DNA from: Halieaceae bacterium
GTDB taxonomy: Bacteria; Pseudomonadota; Gammaproteobacteria; Pseudomonadales; Halieaceae
DNA: 23,203 bases
NCBI GenBank assembly: GCA_003523185.1
Contig: DPGN01000033.1
Location: 17,182-40,384 of the forward strand
Direction: 5' to 3'
Part shown: piece by piece, positions 9,093 through 17,047 of the stretch
Position numbering within the stretch: the first letter of the stretch is position 1
How the letters are laid out: each line of letters starts with the position of its first letter
Made by a program: the position numbers and the translations under genes
The notes under the pieces: model-generated
Told to the model about the DNA's origin: nothing
The model's database searches: none
Seen by the model: only the letters and a program-made list of their open reading frames with translations

Positions 9093-9506
9093 ATGTTCGA
9101 AGGAAAATGTGACGTGGTCGCAATGGCGGAAGAAGAATTGGATAAACAGGACCAAAAAGAGTCTCAATCAGAAGTGATTCGCGCTATCAGAGACGTGGAT
9201 ATTGCTATTGATCAGATTCGAGAAAGCTTTTCCTTGATTTTTGGAATGCTGGAAGATCGAGGACATGAATGGATAGATAATTATGAGGCGGTCCAGCCAA
9301 GCAGTTCTGAAAACCACGATGAGGGGAAAATCGAGAAACTGACAAGTCGACATCGCTCGAAGGTAAAGCCTCTCTGGCTAGTGGAGCGTGAAGCAATACA
9401 GTCCGCAATCGCTGCAAGTGGAGGCAGTATCACAAGGGCCGCTGTGTTGCTAGAGGTTGCGCCGTCAACGTTATACCGCAAGCTTCGGTCTTGGGAAGAT
9501 GCTTAG
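9093..9506 (+). CDS. Small Fis-type helix-turn-helix protein
   Basis: A protein of up to 137 residues. The N-terminal half is acidic and probably helical (about 20-60), with no receiver or sigma54-activation domain. The C-terminal stretch 94-134 (REAIQSAIAASGGSITRAAVLLEVAPSTLYRKLRSW) is a clear Fis-type HTH as found at the end of NtrC-like activators. It may bind DNA as a dimer; target unknown. The start is uncertain: ATG 9093, GTG 9114 (with AAGGA 9 bp before it) or ATG 9123 are all in frame, and the GTG has the best ribosome-binding site. It lies 61 bp after ctaA and 61 bp before the quinone reductase gene on the same strand, which could mean one transcript. Confidence 0.75.
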   Translation: MFEGKCDVVAMAEEELDKQDQKESQSEVIRAIRDVDIAIDQIRESFSLIFGMLEDRGHEWIDNYEAVQPSSSENHDEGKIEKLTSRHRSKVKPLWLVEREAIQSAIAASGGSITRAAVLLEVAPSTLYRKLRSWEDA

Positions 9507-9567
9507 TTCCCTCGTCATCGAGACTTGTTGCTGCTCCCGCATGAATTGTATATCCAGTGCTTAACTC

Positions 9568-10548
9568 ATGAAAGCACTAGTCTGCTCCTCGCTAACTGAT
9601 GATTTTGCCGATATCCGTGTAGAGGATGTGGATTTACCAGAGCCAGGCTTTGGCGAGGTTCGCATTCGAATTCGAGCCACTAGCCTTAACTTCCCCGATA
9701 TTTTGCTATGCCAAGGTAAATATCAGCTCAAACTCGAACCGCCGTTCACGCCGGGTATGGACATCGCCGGTGAGATTGATGCGATAGGCGAGGGCGTTGA
9801 AGATTTTGTGGTTGGGGAGGCAGTCGTTGGAGGCATGCGCTTTGGCGGCTTCGCAGAGTTTGCGGTTGTTAGCACGGAAGGTCTTCATAAAAAGCCAAGT
9901 CACCTGAGTTTTGCAGAGGCCGCCGCCTATCAAGTGGCTTATTTGACGGCCTATGTGGCGTTAGTGCGACGGGCTAATCTGCAGGCGGGAGAGACCCTAC
10001 TGGTTCATGGCGCGAGTGGTGGTGTTGGCATGGCCGCCGTCGATATTGGCAAGTTATTGGGTGCCACGGTCATTGCGACGGGTGGAAGTGACGCCAAGCT
10101 TCAGCGGGTTCTCGCTTACGGCGCTGATCACGTTATCAACACTGAAAACGGATTTCGCGAACAGGTCAAAGCGCTGACGGGTGGGCTGGGCGCCGATGTG
10201 ATCTATGATCCGGTGGGCGGGGATATCTTTGATGAAAGCACCCGCTGCATCAACTTCGATGGCCGACTATTGATCATCGGATTTACCAGCGGGCGCATTG
10301 CTTCGGTACCGACCAACATTCCGTTGATCAAGGGCTTTTCCGTGATGGGCGTGAGGGCAGGTGAATATGGTCGCCAGTTCCCTGAGAAGGGTGCCGAAAA
10401 TCTCGAAATTATTTGGGACTGGGTGCGTGAACGAAAAACGAGGCCCCACGTCCACGCCGAATTGCCACTTGCCCAATCGGTCGAAGGGTTTCGGATGCTT
10501 CAACAGCGAGAGGTTATTGGGAAGCTGGTTATTTGCCCTGACCGCTAG
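9568..10548 (+). CDS. NADPH:quinone oxidoreductase-like zinc-free MDR protein
   Basis: Medium-chain dehydrogenase/reductase of the quinone oxidoreductase class, 326 residues. The GroES-like N-terminal half has SLNFPDILLCQGKYQ (39-53) and PGMDIAGEIDAIG (62-74). The Rossmann half has the nucleotide loop HGASGGVGMAA (147-157) and GADHVINTENGFREQV. The cysteines and histidines that bind zinc in alcohol dehydrogenases are missing, as expected for quinone or enoyl reductases. Substrate cannot be told from sequence; one-electron or two-electron quinone reduction and acyl-CoA reduction are both known in the family. The ATG has no strong Shine-Dalgarno. Its stop faces the ATL gene with 48 bp between. 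Confidence 0.88.
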   Translation: MKALVCSSLTDDFADIRVEDVDLPEPGFGEVRIRIRATSLNFPDILLCQGKYQLKLEPPFTPGMDIAGEIDAIGEGVEDFVVGEAVVGGMRFGGFAEFAVVSTEGLHKKPSHLSFAEAAAYQVAYLTAYVALVRRANLQAGETLLVHGASGGVGMAAVDIGKLLGATVIATGGSDAKLQRVLAYGADHVINTENGFREQVKALTGGLGADVIYDPVGGDIFDESTRCINFDGRLLIIGFTSGRIASVPTNIPLIKGFSVMGVRAGEYGRQFPEKGAENLEIIWDWVRERKTRPHVHAELPLAQSVEGFRMLQQREVIGKLVICPDR

Positions 10549-10596
10549 CATTGCTACCTGGGCCTTTAGATTTGCTTCGCCGAATGTTTAGTATCT

Positions 10597-10920
10597 TCAG
10601 TCGGGCCATACGTACTTCCGCATATCGACCTTGCGATGGTTAACAGCAATACCTTCTTTGGTGAGGCGATCACTGGCGATATCGTTGCGCGGACAGGTGA
10701 TCTCGCCATTGTGTCCCAGCACACGATGCCACGGTATGGATGTATCGGCAGGTAGTTGTGAGAGCACTCGCCCCACCCAGCGAGCCCTTCTAGGGAAGCC
10801 CGCGGCCTCAGCAATTCTCCCAAACGATGAGACGCGTCCTCGCGGAATACTGTTGACCGTGAGTAGCAGTCGCTCGCGGGCCTGCTGATCAGAATCAGTC
10901 GGCAATGCGAACTCTTCCAA
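10597..10920 (-). CDS. Alkyltransferase-like (ATL) DNA-binding protein, MGMT family without catalytic cysteine
   Basis: A 107-residue protein with the fold of the C-terminal domain of O6-alkylguanine-DNA alkyltransferases. The segment IPRGRVSSFGRIAEAAGFPRRARWVGRVL (25-53) holds the helix-turn-helix with the Arg finger. At the active-site position the usual P-C-H-R-V is PWHRV (63-67), so W64 replaces the acceptor cysteine. This defines ATL proteins, which bind O6-alkylguanine without repairing it and pass the lesion to nucleotide excision repair (UvrA in bacteria). The start is a TTG at 10918-10920, because the frame has no ATG or GTG before its upstream stop. Its first 26 bp overlap the end of the upstream propeller gene, suggesting co-translation. 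Confidence 0.88.
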   Translation of the reverse strand: MEEFALPTDSDQQARERLLLTVNSIPRGRVSSFGRIAEAAGFPRRARWVGRVLSQLPADTSIPWHRVLGHNGEITCPRNDIASDRLTKEGIAVNHRKVDMRKYVWPD

Positions 10921-12085
10921 CCCGATTCGAGCTGCTCTGGTGTATCAAGAGGTCGCCGTCTTGTGTCTCCCACGTGTGTCTAATGATGCCGATACCGGAG
11001 GGCACTGCCCAGCTTTGAAATTGTTCTGTCACAGGATCGAAACGCACCAAGGCGTCGGGCCGCATACCACTCTCGTTGTACCAGACAATGTCGTTGATGA
11101 CGGTCATTGAATAGGGATGAGAGGTTGGTCCACTGGGCGAATTCCACTGAGTGACCGTTCCCGTATCCACTTCTAGCTTTCCAACTTTCCCCAGACTTGA
11201 GTTGACGAACCACACGTTCTGATCACTATCGATGTCGAGGCGTCGAATCCGCGTGGCTGTGTCTGGGATATCGTAATAACGAACCAACAAGGTGTCCGGA
11301 TGCATTCGGCCAATAGCGTTGGTGCCGTTGTAGGCGATGAAGAGATCACCCGATTTGCCTACCTTGATGCCATAAGGCTTTTTGCGCGTCTCGATTTCTT
11401 TAAGCTCGCCAGTCTTGGGATTGAGCCTACCCAACATATTGGAATGTTGGCTTGTGAAATACAGATTTCCATTGGGATGAAATACTGCGGTGTGAGGGTC
11501 ACGGGCGCGGGTTGGGAATTCCTTTATGGACCCGTCGGCGGGATTGAGTCTGCCTATCGTCCCGTTACTGTTTCCCGTGTACCAGATGAAACCCTCTGCG
11601 TCGGGAACAATAGAATGCGGGCGTGCCGAGCTAGGTAGTTGATACTCCTGCATGGCGCCCGTATTCGGGTCGAGTCGCCCAACGAGAGAGGCCCACATCC
11701 CCGTCCACCAGATAGCGCCGTCGGGTGACTCCACCGGATCTCGCGTGCGCTGACCCAAGGTGGGTGTAACCCACTCCTCGATAGTGATATCCGTGTCGCC
11801 TTGTACCAGCACCGGTGCTTTTTCAGGCTTATGCCGATAGTTTTCGGCGAGGTATTGGCTGATGGCCCGGTCGCGCTCTGGCGGAAGCTTGACCATACTG
11901 GCGATCAAATGAGACCACTCCGCTGGCGTGTCATAGCCCTGAGCTAAGTCGAGATAACGCAGGCCATGACAAGCAGCACAGGTCTCTGCCACATCTGCTT
12001 TTACGTCATAATTTGGGCCAAGCGAAGTGGGTTCAGCATGTGCCAGACCCACCCAAAGCAAAAGAAGTGCAGCCAGTAGCCGCAT
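10895..12085 (-). CDS. Exported cytochrome c-like / Vgb-type beta-propeller fusion protein
   Basis: A 396-residue protein with an N-terminal signal peptide (MRLLAALLLLWVGLAHA, cleavage near 17). A short domain (about 20-95) follows with one c-type heme motif CAACH (36-40). M64 and, less likely, other Met residues are candidate distal ligands. From about 105 to the end there are repeated blades of the kind G-x-x-W-x-T-x-x-x-x-x-x-x-G-R-L-D-P, e.g. GAIWWTGMWASLVGRLDP and GFIWYTGNSNGTIGRLNP. This is the pattern of the virginiamycin B lyase (streptogramin lyase) propeller. Streptogramin cleavage is only one activity of this fold and I do not assert it here; a periplasmic redox or binding role is as likely. 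It is followed by the ATL gene with a 26-bp overlap and preceded by a VOC gene 2 bp away. Confidence 0.85.
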   Translation of the reverse strand: MRLLAALLLLWVGLAHAEPTSLGPNYDVKADVAETCAACHGLRYLDLAQGYDTPAEWSHLIASMVKLPPERDRAISQYLAENYRHKPEKAPVLVQGDTDITIEEWVTPTLGQRTRDPVESPDGAIWWTGMWASLVGRLDPNTGAMQEYQLPSSARPHSIVPDAEGFIWYTGNSNGTIGRLNPADGSIKEFPTRARDPHTAVFHPNGNLYFTSQHSNMLGRLNPKTGELKEIETRKKPYGIKVGKSGDLFIAYNGTNAIGRMHPDTLLVRYYDIPDTATRIRRLDIDSDQNVWFVNSSLGKVGKLEVDTGTVTQWNSPSGPTSHPYSMTVINDIVWYNESGMRPDALVRFDPVTEQFQSWAVPSGIGIIRHTWETQDGDLLIHQSSSNRVGRVRIAD

Positions 12086-12087
12086 GA

Positions 12088-12465
12088 TCAGACTCTAAGT
12101 AACGTGCAGATCTTGTTACCAGAGGGGTCCCGGAGATAAGCAAGGTGGATCGGTCCCATGTCGCCATCGCGAACACCGGGTGGGTCTTCGCAATCCGTTC
12201 CACCATTCGCCAAGCCAGCTTCATGCCAGGCCTCTGAGGCTTCAACACTCGGCGATGCGAATCCAATGGTGCCACCGTTGGCTGCGGTTGCAGGGTTGCC
12301 ATCGATGGGCGTTGAGATCGCAAAAATACCGGTATCCGTGATGTAGAACACACGGCCTTTGGGGTCCATGACGCCAGGCCCGTAGCCCAATGCACCCAAG
12401 GTTGCGTCATAGAATTTTCGCGATGCTTCGATATCTGAAGCGCCTAACATGATGTGGCTGAACAT
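12088..12465 (-). CDS. VOC superfamily (glyoxalase/bleomycin-resistance fold) protein
   Basis: A single-domain 125-residue VOC protein. MFSHIMLGASDIEASRKFYDATLGALGY is the typical first beta-alpha-beta unit, with H4 a probable metal ligand. IHLAYLRDPSGNKICTLLRV is the second, with a further His in HLAYLRDPSGNK. The reaction cannot be assigned; relatives include glyoxalase I-like enzymes, dioxygenases and binding proteins. AAGGA lies about 10 bp before the ATG. The stop is only 2 bp from the start of the heme-propeller gene, so the VOC, propeller and ATL genes probably form one transcript. Upstream 12466-12625 is a 160-bp gap in which I recognise no gene or clear signal. Confidence 0.87.
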   Translation of the reverse strand: MFSHIMLGASDIEASRKFYDATLGALGYGPGVMDPKGRVFYITDTGIFAISTPIDGNPATAANGGTIGFASPSVEASEAWHEAGLANGGTDCEDPPGVRDGDMGPIHLAYLRDPSGNKICTLLRV

Positions 12466-12625
12466 GAGGTGAAATCCTTATTTTGATAATTGGCTGAAGG
12501 CTACTTAAGGTCGCCTAGCCTTGTCGAGTGCTCATTGATTCTTCGAGCTAACCACTACGCTTTTGCAGGGGTGTCATTTGAGCAGTACCCCATCTAACAA
12601 CTGACTCGTGGTCCGGCTCAGGTGT

Positions 12626-14746
12626 TCAGGCGCTTAACTGAACCGGAACACCATTCACTGCAGCATTACCCGATAGCTGATCGAGGAACTGCTCATCGGT
12701 CACGTCATTACAGCTGACCCCAGCGTGCGAATTGGCCACTTTTGACCGGGTGCCGTCTAATCCATGACCATAACCGTGCGGCAGGCTGATTACCCCTGGC
12801 ATGACTTCGGTTGAGGGCATTAATTCAGCTGAAATGCTCCCTACGCGACTGGTGATGGTCACGTGCATCCCCTCGGTCCAGCCCTCTTTTGCAACGTCAT
12901 CTGGGTGCATGAGCAGCTGGCAGCGATCCTTTCCCTTTACCAGGCGACGGTGATTGTGCATCCACGAATTGTTGTCTCGTACATTGCGACGCCCGATGAG
13001 GCGATACCCGGCTATATCCTCGTTCATGTCAGAGTGCAGACGGCCGATATCTGTCAGCACTTCAGGAACTGCCAGCGAAATGCGTTTGTCATGAGTTTGT
13101 AAGCGTTCGGGGCACGAGGGCTTTAGTGGGCCAAAGTCGATGCCAGATGGATGTGATTTGAGTTTATCGATGCTGAGGTTCCACTCTGACTCCTTGCCGT
13201 AGGGACCAGCTTTAAGCGCAGCATCCACCACTTTATGGGGTGGTACTCGAGGCATCGACTCAACTCCGAGTCGCTCGGCCAATCGGTCCCCAAGCTCGGC
13301 AAAGATTTCCCAGTCATGGAGTGTGCCCTCTGGCTTTTCAAAAACAGCGGGCGTGTAGCGCGCCGTGTTTCGTATGGCGAGATTATGAAAAGCAAAATCG
13401 TAATTGTCGTGTTCGAGCGGAGAGGTGGGTGGCAAGATCACATCGGCGTGACGGGTGGTTTCGTTGAGCGCCGGATCGAGGGAGATCATAAACTCGAGTT
13501 CCTCGAACGCGTCATCGACTGCGCGGCCATTTGGTGTTGAAAGCACGGGATTACCTGCGCCGGTGAACATGAGTTTGATTTGACCTTTGCCGGGTGTGCG
13601 GATCTCATCAGCCAGTGCCGCGGCTGGCAGTTCGTAGTTGAACTCCGGTAGTCCGCGTCCTCGACTGGTGAAGCGAGCGAAGCCGCCGCGACTGCTGTTC
13701 AGTACTTGATCCATGGCGGGGCGGGTGAACAAACTGCCTCCCGGCTTGTCGAGGTTGCCTGTGACCACGTTTATGACCTGTATTGCCCACTGGCAGAGCG
13801 TTCCGTAAGCCTGAGTACTGACGCCCATTCGGCCATAACAAATAGCCGCTTTGGCTGTCGCCATGTCTCGCGCAATGCTTTCAATGTCGGAAGCTTTAAT
13901 ACCGGTGATGCTGGCTGCCCACTCAGGGGTCAGAGAGGCGACCGCACTTTGAACCTCTTCGAGGCCATCCGTGAACTCCGCTAAGGCGCCCAGCGCCGTT
14001 AGCTTGTCTCGCAATATGACGTTTAACAGCGCGAGGAGTAGCGCCGCATCTGTTCCGGGTCGTATGAAGTGATGTTCGCTAGCAAGCTCTGCTGTCTCTG
14101 TTCTGCGTGGATCAATGACGACGAGCTTCCCGCCACGCGCTGTTAGATCTTTTATCCGTTTTCGGACATCGGGTACGGTCCAGATACTGCCGTTTGACGC
14201 GAGCGGGTTGGCGCCGAGCATCAGAAAATAATCGGTGCGATCGATATCAGGAATCGGCATGAGCAGCATGTGGCCGTACAGCCACATAGAGACCAGGTGG
14301 TGCGGTAATTGATCCACTGACGTTGCAGAGAAGCGGTTGCGTGTCCGTATGTGGCGGAAGAGATTACGCTGATGCGTCATCATGCCGTAATTGTGCGCTG
14401 ACGGGTTTCCAAAGTAGGCACCAACCGCGTCAACACCATGCTTTTGAATGGTTGAGGCCAAAGCATCGGCCGCAAGATTAAGGGCTTCCTCCCACTCAAT
14501 CTCCACGTGTTCGTAGACGCCAGCTTCCGACCGGATACGCTTGAGCGGTTTTCTCAATCGGTCTGGATCTTCGTGAATATCCTGCAGTGCGACCGCTTTG
14601 GGGCAGACATGTCCTCGACTCAACGAATCGTCTTTGTCACCCCGTATATCGATGACCTTATCGGCTTCAGTTTTTATTATTAAGCCACACATGGCCTCAC
14701 ACAGATGGCAGACACGATGGTGAGTTTGAGTCGATGCAATAGTCAC
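12626..14746 (-). CDS. Molybdopterin-dependent oxidoreductase (DMSO reductase superfamily, MopB)
   Basis: A 706-residue catalytic subunit with an N-terminal [4Fe-4S] motif CxxCxxxC...C: C13, C16, C20 and C48 (CHLCEAMC, GHVCPK). The molybdopterin-binding body includes LMLGANPLASNG (175-186), VVIDPRRTETAELA and FTGAGNPVLSTPNGR, and a C-terminal dinucleotide-binding domain starts near 590 (ISLPHGYGHGLDG). There is no Tat signal, so it is probably cytoplasmic. Around residues 140-150 (SATSVDQLPHH), where paralogues carry the Mo-ligating Ser, Cys or Sec, I see no Cys or Sec; S143 or D145 could serve. Substrate unknown. The start is a GTG (14744-14746) with GAGGG about 10 bp before it. No electron-transfer or membrane subunit gene is adjacent on the same strand. 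Confidence 0.9.
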   Translation of the reverse strand: MTIASTQTHHRVCHLCEAMCGLIIKTEADKVIDIRGDKDDSLSRGHVCPKAVALQDIHEDPDRLRKPLKRIRSEAGVYEHVEIEWEEALNLAADALASTIQKHGVDAVGAYFGNPSAHNYGMMTHQRNLFRHIRTRNRFSATSVDQLPHHLVSMWLYGHMLLMPIPDIDRTDYFLMLGANPLASNGSIWTVPDVRKRIKDLTARGGKLVVIDPRRTETAELASEHHFIRPGTDAALLLALLNVILRDKLTALGALAEFTDGLEEVQSAVASLTPEWAASITGIKASDIESIARDMATAKAAICYGRMGVSTQAYGTLCQWAIQVINVVTGNLDKPGGSLFTRPAMDQVLNSSRGGFARFTSRGRGLPEFNYELPAAALADEIRTPGKGQIKLMFTGAGNPVLSTPNGRAVDDAFEELEFMISLDPALNETTRHADVILPPTSPLEHDNYDFAFHNLAIRNTARYTPAVFEKPEGTLHDWEIFAELGDRLAERLGVESMPRVPPHKVVDAALKAGPYGKESEWNLSIDKLKSHPSGIDFGPLKPSCPERLQTHDKRISLAVPEVLTDIGRLHSDMNEDIAGYRLIGRRNVRDNNSWMHNHRRLVKGKDRCQLLMHPDDVAKEGWTEGMHVTITSRVGSISAELMPSTEVMPGVISLPHGYGHGLDGTRSKVANSHAGVSCNDVTDEQFLDQLSGNAAVNGVPVQLSA

Positions 14747-14923
14747 GGTGATGTACCCTCGAGATATGACTGTCGCGACGCCGCTTGGCGAGCCTTAATT
14801 ATTTTGTTGCTTCGTTAGAGTACATGAGTTGGGCGCGTTTTGTTGATGTCTGCTGTCTTTACGGGGGTGTCAGTGTTATACGGGGTATTTAGAAGCCGAC
14901 GTAAAAACCTATAGGGGCCACTC

Positions 14924-15511
14924 TTGAAAAAGATTCTGTTAATCGATGGGCACCCGGATGAGACGAGACTCACAAGCGTATTGATGTCGGCTTACAGGAG
15001 CGGTGCTGAGGAGGCCGGTTATCAGGTCTCACAAATCGTCATTCGTGACCTCGCTTTCGAGCCCAATCTGAGGTTTGGTTATAAGCAGCGCCTTGAGCTC
15101 GAACCCGATTTGCTTGCAGCCATTGATGCAATGAAGGCGTGTGATCACATGGTCTGGGTTCACCCCGTATGGTGGGGGGGCTTACCTGCCTTACTGAAAG
15201 GTTTTATCGACAGAACATTCCTTCCGTCGACCATGTTCGATTATAACGAGGCAAAACTGGGTGGCATGGGCTGGGATGGCTATCTCGAGGGTAAGACGGC
15301 CCGCATTATTGCGACGATGGATACGCCTAAAATCCTGTATCGGCTGCTTTATACTGCGCCCAGTGTCAATCAGCTTAAGAAAACAACGCTTGAGTTTTGT
15401 GGCGTAAAACCTGTGAAGGTGACGCAGTTCGCACCCGTAAAAGGCTCGACGCAAGCAAAGCGAGAGCACTGGGTCAAAACGGTTCATGAGTTGGGAACGA
15501 AAGGCGCTTAG
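14924..15511 (+). CDS. Flavodoxin-fold NAD(P)H:quinone reductase-like protein
   Basis: A 195-residue cytoplasmic flavoprotein of the NQO1/MdaB-like group. The start KKILLIDGHPDETRLTSVLMSAYRSG is the first beta strand and phosphate-binding loop for FMN/FAD. HMVWVHPVWWGGLPALLKGFIDRTFLP (75-101) is the conserved flavin and dimer region. Proteins of this type reduce quinones or nitro compounds by two electrons. The start is the TTG at 14924-14926, with AGGGG 7 bp upstream, which is a strong site; no better start is seen. It is divergent from the molybdopterin enzyme over a 177-bp gap and convergent with the M24 peptidase (41 bp). Confidence 0.87.
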   Translation: MKKILLIDGHPDETRLTSVLMSAYRSGAEEAGYQVSQIVIRDLAFEPNLRFGYKQRLELEPDLLAAIDAMKACDHMVWVHPVWWGGLPALLKGFIDRTFLPSTMFDYNEAKLGGMGWDGYLEGKTARIIATMDTPKILYRLLYTAPSVNQLKKTTLEFCGVKPVKVTQFAPVKGSTQAKREHWVKTVHELGTKGA

Positions 15512-15552
15512 CTGCACCGAGCGTTGCTCTGCTCCAACAATGGGGACAGCAC

Positions 15553-16698
15553 TTAGCTGAACGGCTGGTAGAGGCTTTGTTGGGGATCTGTGAACCACTT
15601 AGGCCCCTGATCGGTCATGTAAAAGTGGTCTTCCAGTCGAATGCCAAACTGACCGGGAATCACAATCATGGGTTCATTCGAGAAACACATGCCCTCGGCG
15701 AGCGGCGTGTCGTCGCCTCGAACAAGGTAGGGCCCCTCATGAATATCTAGGCCAATCCCGTGTCCTGTTCTGTGGGGTAAGCCCGGCAGTTGATAGTCGG
15801 GGCCCAAACCGTGACGCTCGAGTACTGACCGCGCAGCCGAGTCGACCGCGCCGCAAGGGCTCCCCAGTTGCGCTGCATCTAAGGCCGCTGCCTGCGCTTC
15901 TTTTTCCAGATCCCATAGCGCCTCAACCTTTGAATCTTGCTTATCCAACGCATAGGTCCGGGTAATGTCCGAGTGGTATCCACCCACGGTACACCCGGTA
16001 TCGATCAATATGAGTTCGCCTTTTTGCAGGACCGGATCGCCCGGGACACCGTGCGGGTGTGACGTACCCTCGCCAAATTGCACAGCACAGAAAAAGCTAC
16101 CGTTATCGGCGCCTCCCGCTCGATGAAGATGGTCGATTTTAGCGATGACCTCACTCATCCGGAGCCCAGGGCGTATCCATTCGAAGGTCTGCTGATGTAC
16201 CTGCAAGGTGAGGGACTTAGCGGCCTGGAGTAGCGCAAGTTCTGTCGCTGACTTCTGGCCTCTTAGCGATTGGAGTAGGTCGCCGGCCGACGTCAGTACC
16301 GACTGTGTTGCCTTCGAAAGCGCATGGACCTGCCCGAACGAGCAGTTTGGATCGATACCGACTCTCGAGAGTGAGCCCTCGGCTAAAACGTTTGCAACGG
16401 CCAAACTCGGGTCCTCATGTTCTTCCCACCAGACACAGTCAACGGGTGAGGAGAGGGCTGCTAGCAATGCCGTGTCCTCAAACTTAGGACAAACAAATAC
16501 AACGGCACTTTCTGATATGACAGCACAGACCAAGCGCTCGGTTTCGCGCCATGTCAGCCCGAAGAAATAACGCATGTTGGCGCCCGGCGTGACGATAACT
16601 GCGTCAAGCTCATGTGAGGCCATGCTCGCTTGCAATCGTCCCAAACGGCCTTGTCGCTCGTCTGCAGTGATGGGTTTTAATTCAGTGGTCAGTGACAC
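15553..16698 (-). CDS. M24 family metallopeptidase (Xaa-Pro aminopeptidase-like)
   Basis: Cytoplasmic pita-bread metallopeptidase with a creatinase-like N-terminal domain. Numbered from the GTG start, the five metal ligands are D233 (ILIDTGCT), D244 (YHSDITRTYAL), H313 (HRTGHGIGLDIHEGPYL), E342 (FSNEPMI) and E356 (IRLEDHF). All are present, so an active dimetal centre is expected; proline dipeptides or N-terminal Xaa-Pro bonds are likely substrates. The open frame extends to a TTG at 16743. I prefer the GTG at 16696-16698 because GAGG stands 6 bp before it, giving 381 residues. Upstream, CAATAATTATTG (16810-16821) is a perfect AT-rich palindrome that could be a regulatory site. Confidence 0.9.
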   Translation of the reverse strand: MSLTTELKPITADERQGRLGRLQASMASHELDAVIVTPGANMRYFFGLTWRETERLVCAVISESAVVFVCPKFEDTALLAALSSPVDCVWWEEHEDPSLAVANVLAEGSLSRVGIDPNCSFGQVHALSKATQSVLTSAGDLLQSLRGQKSATELALLQAAKSLTLQVHQQTFEWIRPGLRMSEVIAKIDHLHRAGGADNGSFFCAVQFGEGTSHPHGVPGDPVLQKGELILIDTGCTVGGYHSDITRTYALDKQDSKVEALWDLEKEAQAAALDAAQLGSPCGAVDSAARSVLERHGLGPDYQLPGLPHRTGHGIGLDIHEGPYLVRGDDTPLAEGMCFSNEPMIVIPGQFGIRLEDHFYMTDQGPKWFTDPQQSLYQPFS

Positions 16699-16876
16699 TT
16701 CGCGCCTCGTTTGTTTTTGGTCTACCGCTAGCCATTGGCCCAAAGATTAAACTCAACTGAGGGCGATAAACAGTTTCACAGTAGAGCAAAGTAATGGAGC
16801 GTTTTGCCACAATAATTATTGGAGAAAACTTGGAGATCAAAAGTAGGGACTTGCCCGCACTTTTTGTTATTTGAGT

Positions 16877-16901
16877 AAAAAAGCAGGGGCACAGCCACTG
16901 C
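16877..16901 (-). terminator. Rho-independent terminator, probably the original tRNA-Met terminator
   Basis: On the minus strand GCAGTGG-ctgtg-CCCCTGC (one mismatch) is followed at once by six T. It lies 13 bp beyond the CCA end of the tRNA-Met fragment, where a terminator of the pre-insertion tRNA gene would be expected. A perfect palindrome CTGCAATTGCAG (16898-16909) overlaps its 5' arm. Confidence 0.65.
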
Positions 16902-16914
16902 AATTGCAGAGATG

Positions 16915-16960
16915 TGGTAGCTACGGGTGGACTTGAACCACCGACCCCAGCATTATGAAT
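16915..16960 (-). repeat. Distal att-like repeat: tRNA-Met 3' fragment (nt 32-77)
   Basis: Perfect 46-bp match to 18534-18579, comprising the anticodon loop with CAT, the 3' anticodon stem, variable loop, T arm, acceptor 3' strand and CCA. The sequence departs from the tRNA at 16961, apart from short patches (CTCT, CTGAG) up to 16980 that might be remnants of a fuller tRNA copy or chance. It cannot form a tRNA by itself. Confidence 0.9.
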
Positions 16961-17047
16961 ACACTTCTCTGTGACCTGAGTGATATATTTTATTATTAAT
17001 ATCAATAGGTTAGTATGAAATAATTTCAGAATACCTTCCGAAATATC

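Noticed and set aside
10566..10973. 135-codon minus-strand frame over the ATL gene
   Set aside because: A different frame from ATL with no family resemblance; the ATL frame carries the conserved motifs.
16682..17005. 107-codon minus-strand frame across the tRNA fragment and the M24 start
   Set aside because: It reads through the tRNA repeat and the terminator hairpin and overlaps the M24 N-terminus; chance frame.
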